DNA from: Zea mays
Taxonomy: Eukaryota > Streptophyta > Magnoliopsida > Poales > Poaceae
DNA length: 64,000 nucleotides
Assembly (NCBI RefSeq): GCF_902167145.1
Contig: NC_050096.1
Span: 80,720,683 to 80,784,682, forward strand
Direction: 5' to 3'
Shown here: positions 22,332 to 35,280 of the stretch, in pieces
Position numbering within the stretch: position 1 is the first letter of the stretch
Layout of the letters: every line of letters begins with the position of its first letter
Notes under the pieces: generated by a model
Seen by the model: the letters and a program-made list of their open reading frames with translations, nothing else
The model's database searches: none
What the model was told of the DNA's origin: nothing
Program-made: the position numbers and the translations under genes

Positions 22332-23208
22332 ATCTCCCCCTTTTTGGTGATTGATGCCAACACAAACGAAAGCAAATATATAAAGTGCAGAAATGAACTA
22401 GTTTGCATATGGTAAGTGCATAAGTTACTTGGAATTAAACCAATTGATAATCTTACTAGATATGAATGGATTGCTTTCTTTTATTTGACATTTTGGACCA
22501 CTTTTGCACCACATGTTTTGTTTTTGCAAATCTTTTTAAAGTCTTTTCAAAAATTTTTTTGCAAATAGTCAAAGGTATATGAATAAGATTGCGAGAAGAA
22601 TTTTCAAGATTTGAAATTTCTCCCCCTGTTTCAAATGCTTTTCCTTTGACTAAATAGAAGCTCCCCATGAATGAAATTCTCCCCTTAGCTTTCAAGAGGG
22701 TTTTTAAATGGATACCAATTTGAAATCTTATTTTCATAAGCATAGATACCAATTGATATCAATTGAAAAACAAACATTTGTGAAAACCAATTAAATTTTC
22801 ATTTCAAAAATTTTGAAATGGTGGTGCGGTCCTTTTGCTTTGGGCTTAATATTTTCTCCCCCTTTGGCATTAATCGCCAAAAACGGAGAACTTTGGAGCC
22901 CTTGAGCATTTTCTCCCCCTTTGGGGGCCTAACATTACCTCCCAAATGGTAAAACAAATATGAGTGAAAGGTCAAACCATTGATAGTTTGTGGAATACCG
23001 ACAAAGGGTAGATAATACTGTTAGAGTTGAGTGGAAGCGTTGTCTTTGCCGAATACTCCATTTCCCTTTCAATCTATGACTTACAATAGAAATACACTTG
23101 AAAATACATTAGTCGTAGTCTTGGTACAAGAAGAATAAGAAATATGCTATTGTACCAAAAGAAAGAGATATGATCAAAGGTATATAAATGAGCTATGTGT
23201 GCAATGTT
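22332..23208 (-). other. Sirevirus S3 3' UTR with PPT-like repeats
   Basis: No gene seen. Reverse-strand polypurine tracts occur at 22333-22346 (true PPT), 22619, 22857 and 22911. Confidence 0.78.
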
Positions 23209-26200
23209 TTAATCAAAATTCTGAGAATCAAGTATATTTAGCTCATTCCTAAGTTTGCTAAAGGTTTTCTCATCTAGTGGCTTGGTAAAGATATCAGCTA
23301 ATTGGTTTTGAGTATTAACATAAGCAATTTCGATATCTCCCTTTTGCCGGTGATCCCTCAGAAAGTGATATCGAATGTCTATGTGCTTAGTGCGGCTGTG
23401 TTCAACGGGATTATCCACCATGCGGATTGCACTCTTATTATCACATAGGAGAGGGACTTTGCTCAATTTGTAGCTATAGTCCCTGAGGGTTTGCCTTATC
23501 CCAAGTAATTGCACACAACAATGGCCTGCGGCAATATACTCGGCTTCGGCGGTAGAAAGAGCTACTGAGTTTTGTTTCTTTGAAGCCCAAGACACTAGGG
23601 ATCTCCCCAGAAACTGACAAGTCCCTGATGTGCTCTTCCTATCAATTTTACACCCTGCCCAATCGGCATCGGAATAACCTATTAAATCAAAGGTGGATCC
23701 CCTGGGATAGCAAAGCCCAAACTTAAAAGTGTTGACTAAATATCTCATGATTCTCTTTACGACCCTAAGGTGAACTTCCTTAGGATCGGCTTGGAACCTT
23801 GCACACATGCATACAAAAAGCACAATATGCGGTCGAGATGCACATAAATAGAGTAAAGATCCTATCATCGATCGGTATACCTTTTGATCTACGGATTTAC
23901 CTCCCGTGTCTTGATGGGTTTGCCATCCTTCATTCCAAACTTCTTAAGTATGTCTTGAATATATTTTGTTTGGCTGATGAAGGTGCCGTCCTGGAGTTTC
24001 TTGATTTGAAATCCTAAGAAATATTTCAACTCCCCCACCCATTGACATCTGGAATTTTTGTACCATGATCATGCTAAACTCTTCACAAGTAGACTTGTTA
24101 GTAGACCCAAATATGATATCATCAACATAAATTTGGCATATGAACAAGTCTTTTTCAACAGTTATAGTGAAAAGGGTAGGATCGGCCTTGCCGACTTTGA
24201 ATCCGTTAGTGATAAGAAAATCTCGCAGACATTCATACCATGCTCTTGGGGCTTGCTTGAGCCCATGAAGCGCCTTTGAGAGTTTATAAACATGGTTAGG
24301 GTACTCACTATCTTCAAAGTCGGGAGGTTGCTCAACATAGACCTCTTCGTTGATGGGTCCATTGAGGAAGGCACTTTTCACATCCATTTGATACAACTTA
24401 AAGCCATGGTAAGTAGCATAGGCTAGTAATATGCGAATTGACTCAAGCCTAGCTACGGGTGCATAAGTTTTATCGAAATCCAAACCTTTGACTTGTGAAT
24501 ATCCTTTGGCCACAAGTCGGGCTTTGTTCCTTATCACCACACCATGCTCATCTTGCTTTTTGCGGAATACCCACTTGGTACCTACAACATTTTGATTAGG
24601 ACGTGGAACTAAATGCCATACCTCATTCCTCGTGAAGTTGTTGAGCTCCTCTTGCATAGCCACCACCCAATCTGAATCTCTTAATGCATCCTCTACCATG
24701 TATGGCTCAATAGAGGAAACAAAAGAGTAATGCTCATAGAAATGTGCAACCCGAGATCTAGTGGTTACCCCCTTATGAATGTCACCAAGGATGGAGTTGA
24801 CGGGGTGATCTCGTTGAATTGCTTAGTGGACTCTTGGGTATGGTGGTCTTTGACCCTGAATTTCTTACTCATCTTCCTTGTCTTCATTTTCTTCATCCCC
24901 CCCTTGATCATTGTCCTCCTCTTGAGGAGGCTCATCCTCTTGATCTTCATCTTCATTATCTTGAGCCTTATCCTCATCTTGGGTTGGTGGAGATGCTTGG
25001 ACGGAAGATGATGGTTGATCTTGTGCTTGTATAGGCTCTTCGGATTCCTTAGGACACACATCCTCAATGGACATGTTCCTAAGCGCGACGCATGGAGCCT
25101 CTTCATCATCTAGCTCATCAAGATCAACTTGCTCCACTTGGGAGCCATTAGTCTGATCAAACACAATGTGACAAGAAACTTCAACTAGTCCAGTGGACTT
25201 GTTAAAGACTATATGCCCTTGTGTTTGAGTCATAACCAAGTAAAAAGCCTTCTACAGCCTTAGGAGCAAATTTAGATTTTCTACCTCTTTTAACAAGAAT
25301 AAAGCATTTACTCCCAAAGACTCTAAAATATGAAACATTGGGCTTTTTACCAGTTAGGAGTTCATATGATGTCTTCTTGAGGATTCGGTGAAGATATAAC
25401 CGGTTGATGGAGTAGCAGGCGGTGTTAATCGCCTCAGCCCAAAACCGGTCCGGTGTCTTGTACTCTTCAAGCATGGTCCTTGCCATGTCCAGTAGAGTTT
25501 TATTCTTCCTCTCCACTACACCATTTTGTTGAGGTGTGTAGGGAGAGGAGAACTCATGGTTGATGCCCTCCTCCTCAAGAAATCCTTCGATATGAGAATT
25601 CTTGAACTTCGTCCCATTATCGCTTCTAAACTTTTTGATTCTCAATCTGAACTCATTTTGAGCCCACCTCAAGAATCCTTTTAATGTCTCTTGGGTTTGC
25701 GATTTTTCCTGCAAAAAAAACACCCAAGTGAAGCTAGAATAATTATCCACAATAACTAGACAGTACTTACTCCCGTCGATGCTTATGTAAGCTATCAGGC
25801 CGAATAGATCCATGTGAAGTAGCTCGAGCGGCCTGTCAGTCGTCATTATGTTCTTGTGTGGATGATAAACTCCAACCTGCTTTCCTGCTTGGCATGCGCT
25901 ACAAACCCTGTCTTTCTCAAAATGAACATTTGTTAGTCCTAAAATATGTTCTCCCTTTAGAAGCTTGTGAAGATTCTTCATTCCAACATGGGCAAGTTGG
26001 TGATGCCAGAGCCAGACCATATTAGTCTTAGCAATTAAGCAAGTGTCAAGTTCAGCTTTGTTATCATTAAAATCAACTAAATATAGCTGACCCTCTAACA
26101 CTCCCTTAAATGCTATTGAATCATCACTTCTTCTAAAGATAGTAACACCTATATGAGTAAATAGACAGTTGTAGCCCATTTTGTATAATTGAGAAACAGA

Positions 26201-26432
26201 AAGCAAATTGTAGTCTAAAGAATCTACAAGAAAAACATTGGAAATAGATTGGTCAGGTGATATAGCAATTTTACCCAAACCTTTGACCAAACCTTAATTT
26301 CCATCCTCGAATGTGATAGCTCTTTGGGGATCTTCATTTTTCTCATAGGAGGAGAACATTCTTTTCTCCCCAGTCATGTGGATTGTGCACCCGCTATCGA
26401 TTATCCAACTTGAACCACTGGATGCATAAACC
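23209..26432 (-). pseudogene. Sirevirus S3 pol: protease, integrase, RT and RNase H
   Basis: From the right: protease WIIDSGC (26385-26410), GAG-pre-integrase (LAHVGMKNLHKLLKGEHILGL, CSACQAGKQVGVYH), integrase (FRSDNGTKF, QQNGVVERKNKTLLD, 25202-26290), acidic linker (24865-25239), RT ([34 protein letters not shown], 23944-24699) and RNase H ([31 protein letters not shown], 23209-23868). Breaks: TAA near 26296, frameshifts near 25220, 24865 and 23950-24040, and a short deletion near 23905. RNase H is the best kept part, with 219 open codons. Confidence 0.92.
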
Positions 26433-26444
26433 TACAAAACAAAT

Positions 26445-28260
26445 TTAGGCCTTGTTCTTAGGTACCCAAACTGTCTTGGGTCCTTTCACATTAGAAACAA
26501 GCACCTTGGGTACCCAAACACAAGTCTTTGGACTCTTGTGTTTGCCCCCAACATATTTGGCAACTACCTTGCCTGATTTGTTAGTTAAAACATATGAAGC
26601 ATCAAAAGTCTTGAATGAAATGTTATGATCATTTGATGCAGCAGAAATTTTCTTCTTATGCATTTTAATATGAGTGGTATGCCTAGAGCTAGAAGCCTCA
26701 TTTTTATACATAAAAGCATGGTGAGAAATATTATGAGGTTTCCTAGCATGAATCTTCCTAATCTTGTGCTCAGAATAGTTTGCAGGATATAAAATGTAAC
26801 CCTCACTATCCTGAACCATGGGAGCTTTGCCCTTAACAAAATTAGATAGTTTCTTAGGGGCATTAAGCTTGACATTAGATTGGTTCCCTTGTTGGGACCC
26901 AATGCCATCCTTAATGCCAGGGCGTCTCCCATTATAAAGCATGCTACGAGCAAATTTAAATTTTTTATTTTCGAGCTCATGCTCAACAATTTTAGCAGTT
27001 AATTTAGCTATATGATCATTTTGTTGTTTAATCATTGCAAGGTGATCATCCATAGCTTCAATGTTAACATCTCTACATCTAGTACAAATAGCAATATGTT
27101 TAACAGTAGATGTAGAGGGTTTGCAAGTATTTAATTCTTCTATCTTAGCATTTAATATAGCATTTTCATTTCTAAGATAGGAAATAGAATTATTGCAAAC
27201 ATTTAATTTTTCAATCTTAGAAACTAAATTATCATTCTCAATTCTAAGACTAGAAATTGAATCATTACACATGCTTATCTCTTTAGACAAATTTTCATTC
27301 TTCTCTACTTCTATAGCATAAGCATTTTTTAATTTAACAATTTTTTGTTTTCTTTAACGAGGAAGTCCTCTTGGCTTTCCAAGAAATCATCCTTTTTGTT
27401 AATGGTCTCAATTAGTTCATTTAATTTTTTCTTTTGTTCCATGTTAAGGTTGGCAAAAAGAGCAAGTAAATCATCTTCATTATCGCTAGAGCTACCCTCA
27501 TCATTAGATGTTGTATATTTGGGGGTGGCTCTAGAGTGTACCTTCTTTTTGTCGTCCTTAGTCATGAGACATTTGTGGCCGACGTTGGGGAAGAGGAGGC
27601 CCTTGTTGACGGCGATGTTGGTGGCATCCTCGTCGGAGGAGGAGTCGGTGGAGCTCTCGTCGGAGTCCCATTCTCGACACATGTGCGCATCGCTGCCCTT
27701 CTTCTTGTAGTACCTCTTCTTCTCCTTCTTCTTCCCCATCTCGTCTTCATCCCTGTCACTTTCACTAGAAATTGGACATTTAGCAATAAAGTGACCGAAC
27801 TTACCACACTAGTAGCACACCCTCTTGGAGTGGGACTTGTAATCTTTCTCCCTCCTTTGTTTGAGGATTTGTCGGAAGCTCTTGATGTTGAGCGCCATCT
27901 CCTCATTGTCGAGCTTGGAGGCGTCGATTGGGAGCCTACTTGATGTATACTCCTTCTATTCTTCCGTTGCTTTGAATGCGACGGGTTGCACCTCGAGTGT
28001 AGAGGTGGCACCTTGCTCCAAGTTGACAATGTGTTTGGAGTCTTTGATCATTAGTTCAAAGCTCACAAACTTGCCAATAACCTCCTTGGGAGACATCTGT
28101 TTATATCTAGGGTCTCCACGGATTAGTTGCACTTCAGTGGGATTACGAAAAACAAGTGATCTAAGAATAACCTTGACCATCTCATGGTCATCCCACTTGG
28201 TTCTCCTGAGGTTGCGCACTTGGTTCACCATTGTCTTGAGCCGGTTGTACATGGCTTGCG
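26445..28260 (-). pseudogene. Sirevirus S3 gag, second (N-truncated) copy
   Basis: Begins abruptly at AMYNRLKTMVNQVRNL, part of the UBN2-type Gag, directly after the copy B pre-integrase. It continues through VILRSLVFRNP and a changed zinc knuckle region (27780-27830), then a Ser/Asp-rich segment, coiled-coil repeats (SLRIENDNLVSKIEKLN) and the tail VWVPKVLVSNVKG. Frames are broken near 27945, 27780 and 27310. It has no start codon and cannot act alone. Confidence 0.85.
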
Positions 28261-28772
28261 GTTAGTCCTAAAATGTGCTCCCCCTTTAGAAGTTTATGAA
28301 GATTCTTCATCCCAACATGGGCTAGTTGGCGATGCCAGAGCCAACCCATATTAGTCTTAGCAACTAAGCAAGTGTCAAGTTCAGCTTTGTTTTCATTAAA
28401 ATCAACTAAATATAGTTGTCCCTCTAACACTCCCTTAAATGCTATTGAATCATCACTTCTTCTAAAGACAGTAACACCTATATCGGTAAAAAGACAGTTG
28501 TAGTCCATTTTACACAATTGAGAAACGGAAAGCAAATTGTAATCTAATGAATCTACAAGAAAAACATTGGAAATATAATGGTCAGGGGATATAGCAATTT
28601 TACCCAAACCTTTGACCAAACCTTGATTTCCATTCCCGAATGTGATAGCTCTTTGGGGATCTTCATTTTTCTCGTAGTAGGAGAACATTCTCTTCTCCCC
28701 TGTCATGTGGTTTGTGCACCCGCTATCAATTATCCAACTTGAGCCCCCGGATGCATAAACCTGCAAAACCAT
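28261..28772 (-). pseudogene. Sirevirus S3 protease and start of GAG-pre-integrase, first copy
   Basis: Protease motif SSWIIDSGCTNHMTGEKRMF near 28690-28750, followed by the region up to LLKGEHILGL. The chain then runs directly into gag sequence of copy A, so integrase never follows this protease. Confidence 0.87.
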
Positions 28773-31344
28773 TTAGGCCTTGTTCTTAGGTACCAAATGG
28801 CCTTGGGTCCTTTCACATTAGAAACAAGCACCTTGGGTACCCAAACACAAGTCTTAGTACACTTGTGTTTGCCCCCAACATATTTGGCAACTACTTTGCC
28901 TGATTTATTAGTAAGCACATAAGATGCATCAAAAGTTTTAAATGAAATATTGTGTTCATTTGATGCAGCAGGAATTTTCTTTCTAGACATTTTAACATGT
29001 GTGGTATGCCTAGAGCTAGATGCCTCATTCTTATACATAAAAGCATGGTGAGAAACATAATGAGATTTTCTAGCATGAATCTTCCTAATTTTGTGCTCAG
29101 AATAATTAGCAGGATATAAAATGTAGCCTTCATTATCCTGAACCATGGGTGCCTTGCCCTTTACAAAATTAGACAATCTTTTAGGGGCATTAAGCTTTAC
29201 ATTGCTTCCCTATTGGAAACCAATGTCATCCTTAATACCAGGGCGTCTCCCATCATAGAGCATGCTTCTAGCAAATTTAAAAATTTCATTTTCAAGTTCA
29301 TGCTCATTAATTTTAGCAGTTAATTTAGCTATATGATCATTTTGTTGTTTAATCATAGCAAGGTGATCATTAATAACTTCAACATTAACATCTCTACATC
29401 TAGTACAAATGAAAACATGTTCAATAGTGGATGTAGAGGGTTTGCAAGCATCTAATTCTTCTATCTTAGCATGTAATATAGCATTCTCATTTCTAAGATA
29501 GGAAATGGAATCATTGCAAACATTCAATTCTTTAATCCTAGAAACTAAACTAGCATTTTTAGTTTTAAGACTAGAAATTGCATCATTGCAAACATTTAAT
29601 TCATTAATCTTAGAGACTAGACTAGCATTTTCATTTCTAAGACTAGAAATTGAATCATGACAAATGCTAAGCTCTTTAGTCAAGTTTTCACATTTTTCTA
29701 CTTCCTGAGCATAAGCATTTTTCACTTTAACATGTTTTTTATTTTCTTTAATAAGGAAGTCCTCTTGGCTTTCCAAGAGATCATCCATCTCATTAATGGT
29801 CTCAATTAGTTCATTTAATTTTTTCTTTTGTTCCATGTTAAGGTTGACAAAAAGAGACATTAAATTATCTTCACTATCACTAGAACTACCCTCATCACTA
29901 GATGTAGTATACTTGGGGGTGGTTCTAGATTGTACCTTCTTCTTTTTGTCGTCCTTAGCCATGAAACACTTGTGGCCGACGTTGGGGAAGAGGAGGCCCT
30001 TGTTGTCAGCGATGTTGGCGGCGTCCTCATCGGAGGAAGAGTCGATGGAGCTCTCGTCGGAGTCCCATTCCCGACACACGTGGGCATCGCCGCCTTTCTT
30101 CTTGTAATACCTCTTCTTTTCTTTCTTCTTTCCCTTCTTGTCGTCGCCCCTGTCACTATCACTTGAATTTGGACATTTAGCAATAAAATGACCGGGCTTA
30201 CCACACTTGTAGCACACCCTTTTGGAGTGGGGTTTGTAGTCCTTCCCCCTCCTTTGCTTGAGGATTTGGTGGAAGCTCTTGATGATGAGCGCCATCTCCT
30301 CGTTGTCGAGCTTGGAGGCGTCGATTGGAAGCCTACTTGGTGTAGACTCCTTCTTTTCTTCTTCTGTCGCTTTGAATGCGACAGGTTGCACCTCGGGTGT
30401 TGAGGTGGCACCTTGCTCTAAGTTGATGATGTGTTTGGAGTCTTTGATCATTAGCTCAAAGCTCACAAACTTTCCAATCACCTCCTTGGGAGACCTTAGT
30501 TTATATCTAGGATCCCCACGTATTAATTGAACTTGAGTAGGATTGTGAAAAACAAGGGATCTTAAAATAACCTTGATCATTTCATGGTCATCCCACTTGG
30601 TGCTCCCGAGGTTGCACACTTGGTTCACCATGGACTTTAGCCGGTTGTACATTGCTTGCGGCTCTTCACCTTGGTTGAGGACGAATCGACCGAGTTCTCC
30701 CTCGATCGTTTCGCACTTGGTGATCTTGGTCACCTCGTCCCCTTCGTGTGCCATTTTGAGGACGTCCCAAATTTCCTTGGCGGTCTTTATCCCTTGCACC
30801 TTATTATACTCCTCTCGACACAAGGAGGCGAGTAGTATAGTTGTGGCTTGGGAGTTAAAGTGCCTAATTTGGTCGACCTCGTCCGAGTCGTAGTCCTTGT
30901 CCCCTGCCTTAGGTACCTGCGCTCCATACTCAACAATATCCCAAATACTTTTGTGGAGTGAGGTTAGATGATGCCTCATTTTATTACTCCACATACAATA
31001 ATCCTCACCATCAAAATATGGTGGTTTTCCTAGGGGAACGAAAAGTAATGGAGCGCATTTAGAAATACGGGGATAGCATAAGGCATCTTACTATACTTCT
31101 CATGCTCATGGCGCTTAGAAGCAACAGACGAATCGGAGCTCGATGTGGAGGGTGATGATGAGTCAGTCTCGTAGTAGACCACTTTCTTCATCTTATTTTT
31201 CTTGTCGCCTCTCTGATGGGACTTGATGGAGGAAGAGGATTCCTCCTTGTGCTTGTTGCCGCACTCCCTTGAGAGAGTCCTCCCCGAGCTCGCGGGCTTG
31301 TTGCCGATCACGATCTCCCTCTTGGCGTGATCTCCCGACATCAC
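28773..31344 (-). pseudogene. Sirevirus S3 gag, first (full-length) copy
   Basis: Starts MSGDHAKREIVIGNK (31341). A frameshift near 31000-31050 leads to the UBN2-type domain (MWSNKMRHHLTSLHKSIWD to VILRSLVF). A CCHC zinc knuckle CYKCGKPGHFIAKC (30175-30216) follows, then a Ser/Asp-rich segment and a long coiled coil with repeated SISSLRNENASLVSKI-type units (29470-29690). The frame is open for 594 codons (29210-30994), then shifts near 29200 and again near 28790. Gag would form the particle and bind element RNA. Confidence 0.88.
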
Positions 31345-31373
31345 TTTGAGTTGTTAGACTCTAATGAAGCACC

Positions 31374-31389
31374 GGGCTTTGATACCAAT
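31374..31389 (-). promoter_or_regulatory. Sirevirus S3 primer-binding site
   Basis: Reverse strand attggtatcaaagccc directly next to the LTR. TGGTATCA-type PBSs pair with initiator Met tRNA in Ty1/copia elements. Confidence 0.85.
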
Positions 31390-32427
31390 TGAAAGTTGCC
31401 TAGAGAGGGGGTGAATAAGCGAAACCTGAAATTTATAAACTTAAGCACACACTACAAGCCGGGGTTAGTGTTAGAATTAAATTCAAATCCGGGAGAGAGG
31501 GGAAAAACAAATCAAATGGGAATCAAGTGAATGAACACGGTGATTTGTTTTACTGAGGTTCGGTTCTAAAGAACCTAGTCCCCATTGAGGAGGTCACAAA
31601 GACCAGGTCTATTTCAACCTTTTCCCTCTATCAAATGGTCACTTAGACCGAGTGAGCCTTCTCCTTAATCAAACGGGTCACTTAGACCCCGGAAGGACCA
31701 CCACACACTTAGGTGTCTCTTGCTTTGATTACAAGTCACTTTGGAAAAAGAATGAGGAAGGAAGAAAGAGATCCAAGCAACAAGAGCGCAAATGAACACG
31801 AACACACACTCTCTCAAGTCACTAGGTGGTTGGAATGAATTTTGGGACTTGGAGAGGCTTTGATGTTTTGAATTGTGTCTAGGAGTGAATGCACTAGCTC
31901 TTGTATTGAATGAGAACTTTAGAAAACTTGGATGCTTAGAGTTGTGGTGGTTGGGGGTATTTATAGCCCTCAACCACCAAAGAAGTAGTTGGGGAGGCTG
32001 CTGTCGATGGGCGCATCGGACAGTCCGGTGCGCCACCGGACAGGTCCTATTCACCATCCGGTGAGCCGCCACGTCACCCAACTGTTTGGGTTCGGAGCTC
32101 GGTCGACCGTTGGAGCTTTGTCTCCTTGTGGCACTGGACAGTCCGGTGCCACACCGGACAGGTCCTGTTCACTGTCTGGTGCGCCTCTGACTCTGCGGCT
32201 CTGACTCTGCGCACACTATTGCTCTGTCAGCGGCTTTTGCAGTTGACCATTGCCTGAGTTAGCCGTTGCCCCGCTGGCACACCGGACAGTCCGGTGGCAC
32301 ACCGGACAATCTGGTGAATTATAGCGGAGCGCGGCTCATTTTTCCCGAGAGTGGCTGGTTCATCTTCGTACGGACATGGTGCACCGGACACTGTCCGGTG
32401 GCACACCGGACAGTCCGGTGCGCCAGT
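31390..32427 (-). repeat. Sirevirus S3 5' LTR, broken by two insertions
   Basis: Begins tgaaagttgcctagag. TATA on - strand at 31958-31965 and palindromes at 32010-32425. Cut at 32427 by the Grande-like element. Twelve more bases (ccagtccacagc, including the duplicated ccagt) appear at 46240-46251 before the Zeon-like element. The same sequence reads through in the 3' LTR near 22130-22150. Confidence 0.88.
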
Positions 32428-33053
32428 TGTGGGGGACAGATATCCCCCGTGTCCACTAGAAGGAAAGAAGGCCTCGTGAAAGGCCCCAGGCCCATTACTT
32501 CACAAGGCCATCCCTTCGTGGGCCAGGGGAGGAACTTCCAGCCGAATGGATCGACATGAGGTCGGATCAACTCGAGTCCATGCGGTTCGCCAAACTCGAA
32601 CGCTATCCACAGCATTGATCCGACTTTCCCGCGCATCGCCCTCGGACGTCGGAGCCGAAGGACTATAAGTCAGCAAGATTATAGGAAGATAAACTCGGTT
32701 GGTTCACTATTACTTAGGAACACATGGTTATCATATCCTCATGTAATGCCCCACGGTCGAATATATAAGGCCTAAGGGGCACCCCTTCAAGATCAACTCA
32801 CTCATTAGCCATCCACCCAGTTCTCTTGTATCTCTCATACTAGAGAATTCCCTTGTAACCCACCACATATAAGATTCACTCCAGGACGTAGGGTATTACG
32901 CATCTCAAAGCGACCCGAACCTGTACAAGATTGTCCACTATCTCTCGTGCATTCGGCATGAACCATTGAGCTACAGTCAGTTACATCGCCCTACTCCTAA
33001 AAACACCTCGAGGGGCAACCCCCGGTTGTGCGGTCGGACCCAAATCACCGATA
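32428..33053 (+). repeat. Grande-like 5' LTR
   Basis: 626 bp, TGTGGGGGACAG to CACCGATA (the 3' LTR has CACCGACA). TATA box tatataag at 32762-32769. Confidence 0.92.
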
Positions 33054-33074
33054 GCTAGCGCGCCAGGTAGGGGG
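33054..33074 (+). promoter_or_regulatory. Grande-like primer-binding site region
   Basis: gctagcgcgccaggtagggg follows the LTR directly. I do not assign the tRNA. Confidence 0.7.
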
Positions 33075-33099
33075 TGTGTCACTGATCCAAGCTAGCTCA

Positions 33100-35268
33100 A
33101 TGGCTACCACTTTCCAGCACAAGATCATCCTCCGCCCTAGATCCATATTCTACTTCGGAACCATTTCGTTCGTGGCAGATGAATAAGGAACTCTACATCG
33201 CATCACAGATCCACCGGAGAGGAAGCCTTCCCCAACACTCTCCAGGAAAGTCGGAGCAAAGCCGGGAATAGCGCAACCTCCAGCGCTCCGAGCGAAGACT
33301 ACCTCCCACCAGCTAGGAGCAGAAGATCCGACTACCCGGAGGACTCCACTGACCACCTCTTCTACAGAAAAATGGACACGGATCACAAGGAAAAAGGAAC
33401 CAAACAAGGTAAATGCTTATCAGGCTGCTCTCCAGGTATCTCCACCCTCAAAGGAGAACAGGAAGAAGCTTGTCACTACGGCGGTGCCATTCTACCCCGA
33501 TGTCCTCTTTATCAAGGGAAGAGTGGAATTTACCCCCATCTCCGACGACGAACCAACCGCGTCGGGAGAAGAACCTCTTCAGCGGGAATCTCGCCGACGA
33601 AGGAACCGATGCCGAAATATTCATAGACATCATGAAGCTGGAGAACGCGATCCGGCGCAGCCCGTGTCGCAAGATGAGATCTCGGAGGTGGGAGAAACTC
33701 TGGATGAACGAGTCTTCCGGGAAAGAAGGAATTCCCAATGGCACGATCGTCGGCAAGCTCAAGAGCAGGCCGAACAGGAAGCGAAACAACACCGAGAGAA
33801 CCCTCTTCTTGGCCGAAACCTGAACCCTGACTTCGCCCGAGCCATGAACACACCGAGCGAGGTCGGTGGAGTGTTGGCTCGGATAGCTGATGGCCTCCCC
33901 CAGACTCCAGACGCTGAGGGCTATCGACAACTGCTCACTCGGGCAGCTAATCATCTTCTGCCTCTCACTCATCCTCCGAGCGACCTACGACACGCCATCA
34001 ACAGTCGGCGGGACGCACAGAGCTCCATCAACGCTTCGTGCGAACGACGACACGAGAACGAGATTCGACGCCGAGAAGAGTATGACCGGGATCACGGTGT
34101 CCCCGCGTCAAGTCAGGCCACCAGGGTTGAGTCAGCAACGGCTTCAACTAGTGGCACAACCCGGGGACGATCGAGGCACCACGTCAACGACTCCCCTCCC
34201 TGGGACCGACATCATCATCGTCGGCAGGAGGACACGTGTGGGGTATCGGCGCTCACCCCACGTCTTAGGGCCATTCAATGGCCCCCTAACTTCAAGGTCT
34301 CCAACGTCGACAAGTACGAGCCTAAGCAGGACCCGGGAGGCTGGCTGGCCGTCTACACCACCGCTGCCTGGGCCACTGGGCAACTGAAGACGTGATGACT
34401 GCGTATCTGCCCATCGTCCTCGGGCAAGATGCACTGCAATGGCTACGACACCTACCCCGACACTGCATCGATGACTGGAGCGACTTTAGTCGGCGCTTCA
34501 TCGCCAACTTTCAATCCCTCTCCGACAAGCCAGCGCAGCCATGGGACCTCAAGACCATCAGCGCTGAGGGGATGAGACTCTTCGATCATACCTCAAAAGA
34601 TTTCAGACCATGAGGAATCGAATCCCCGAGGTTGCGGAAGCAGCGGTGATCGAGGACTTCTACCGGGGATCTAATGACTCGGCCTTCATCCAGCCATACT
34701 ACAGAAGGCACCGAATACCTTCGAGCAGCTGTTCAGGGAAGCGAACATCTACATCACCACCGATGAATGAGCCTAGGACCTCATCGGAGGAGCAAAGAAT
34801 GCACCACCGGCACCACAGCGTGACGCAAACCAGCAACCCGACAAACATTGGGAAAAGAGGCCTCACGATGAGGTCCACGCCGCCGGACCACCCGTCTCTC
34901 GTGCCCAAGGGGCACCCCATGGAGGAGAACGAACATTGGACGACATCCTCGACGCCCAATGTCCATACCATAAAGACATGTGCCACACCCTTCGGAACTG
35001 CAGAGACTTCAAGCACTCCGTTGGGAACGACCGACCTTTCCAACCTCTACCACCTCCCCCGCCACGAGGAGGACCCGGAGAACCTCGACAACCTCAGCAG
35101 TAGGAAGGGGGAGGAGGCGGAGCATTTCCCCGCGTCGACGGAGAAGTCAACGTCATCTTTGGCGGACACGGGTCTCAAGAGAGCAAAAGGCAGCAGAAGC
35201 TCAACGACCGTCGGATACTGGTGGCGACCACCGGTCCTCTCGCCCCGTACCGGTGGTCCGAACACCTG
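33100..35268 (+). pseudogene. Grande-like gag
   Basis: Candidate start ATG at 33100 in the same frame as the long open stretch to 34395, broken by TAA at 33184-33186. An Arg/Glu-rich N-terminal half leads to the gypsy capsid region (WPPNFKVSNVDKYEPKQDPG near 34277-34336). Frameshifts near 34390, 34610 and 34690 split the rest (ALQWLRHLPRHCIDDW; RNRIPEVAEAAVIEDFYRG). A His/Cys-rich stretch (YHKDM then HTLRNC-type, near 34965-35005) stands where a nucleocapsid would be. Not functional. Confidence 0.82.
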
Positions 35269-35280
35269 ATCACTTTCACT

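Larger units (their letters stand above)
25932..30660. repeat. Tandem duplication of gag-protease block in S3
   Basis: Copy A is 25932-28260 and copy B is 28261-30660. Both start gttagtcctaaaat and end at gcttgcg (+ strand). They cover the start of GAG-pre-integrase, protease and all of gag except its first third. The copies differ at about one base in ten where I compared them, so this is not a recent perfect duplication. Confidence 0.88.
21130..32427 (-). mobile_element. Sirevirus S3 (Opie-type) with internal duplication
   Basis: LTR at 21130-22331, 3' UTR, pol, a second gag-protease block, first gag-protease block, PBS, and the first part of the 5' LTR (31390-32427). A further 12 bases of that LTR survive at 46240-46251 between two later insertions. 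Sense direction is -. Confidence 0.88.

Noticed and set aside
27536..27943. Long + strand ORF opposite S3 gag
   Set aside because: Shadow of the Ser/Asp-rich gag segment on the other strand. Its hydrophobic Leu/Val composition is what reverse reading of that segment gives, and no family resemblance is seen.
33448..33972. - strand ORF of 174 codons opposite Grande gag
   Set aside because: Overlaps a recognisable gag on + and shows no domain; expected from GC-rich coding sequence read in reverse.
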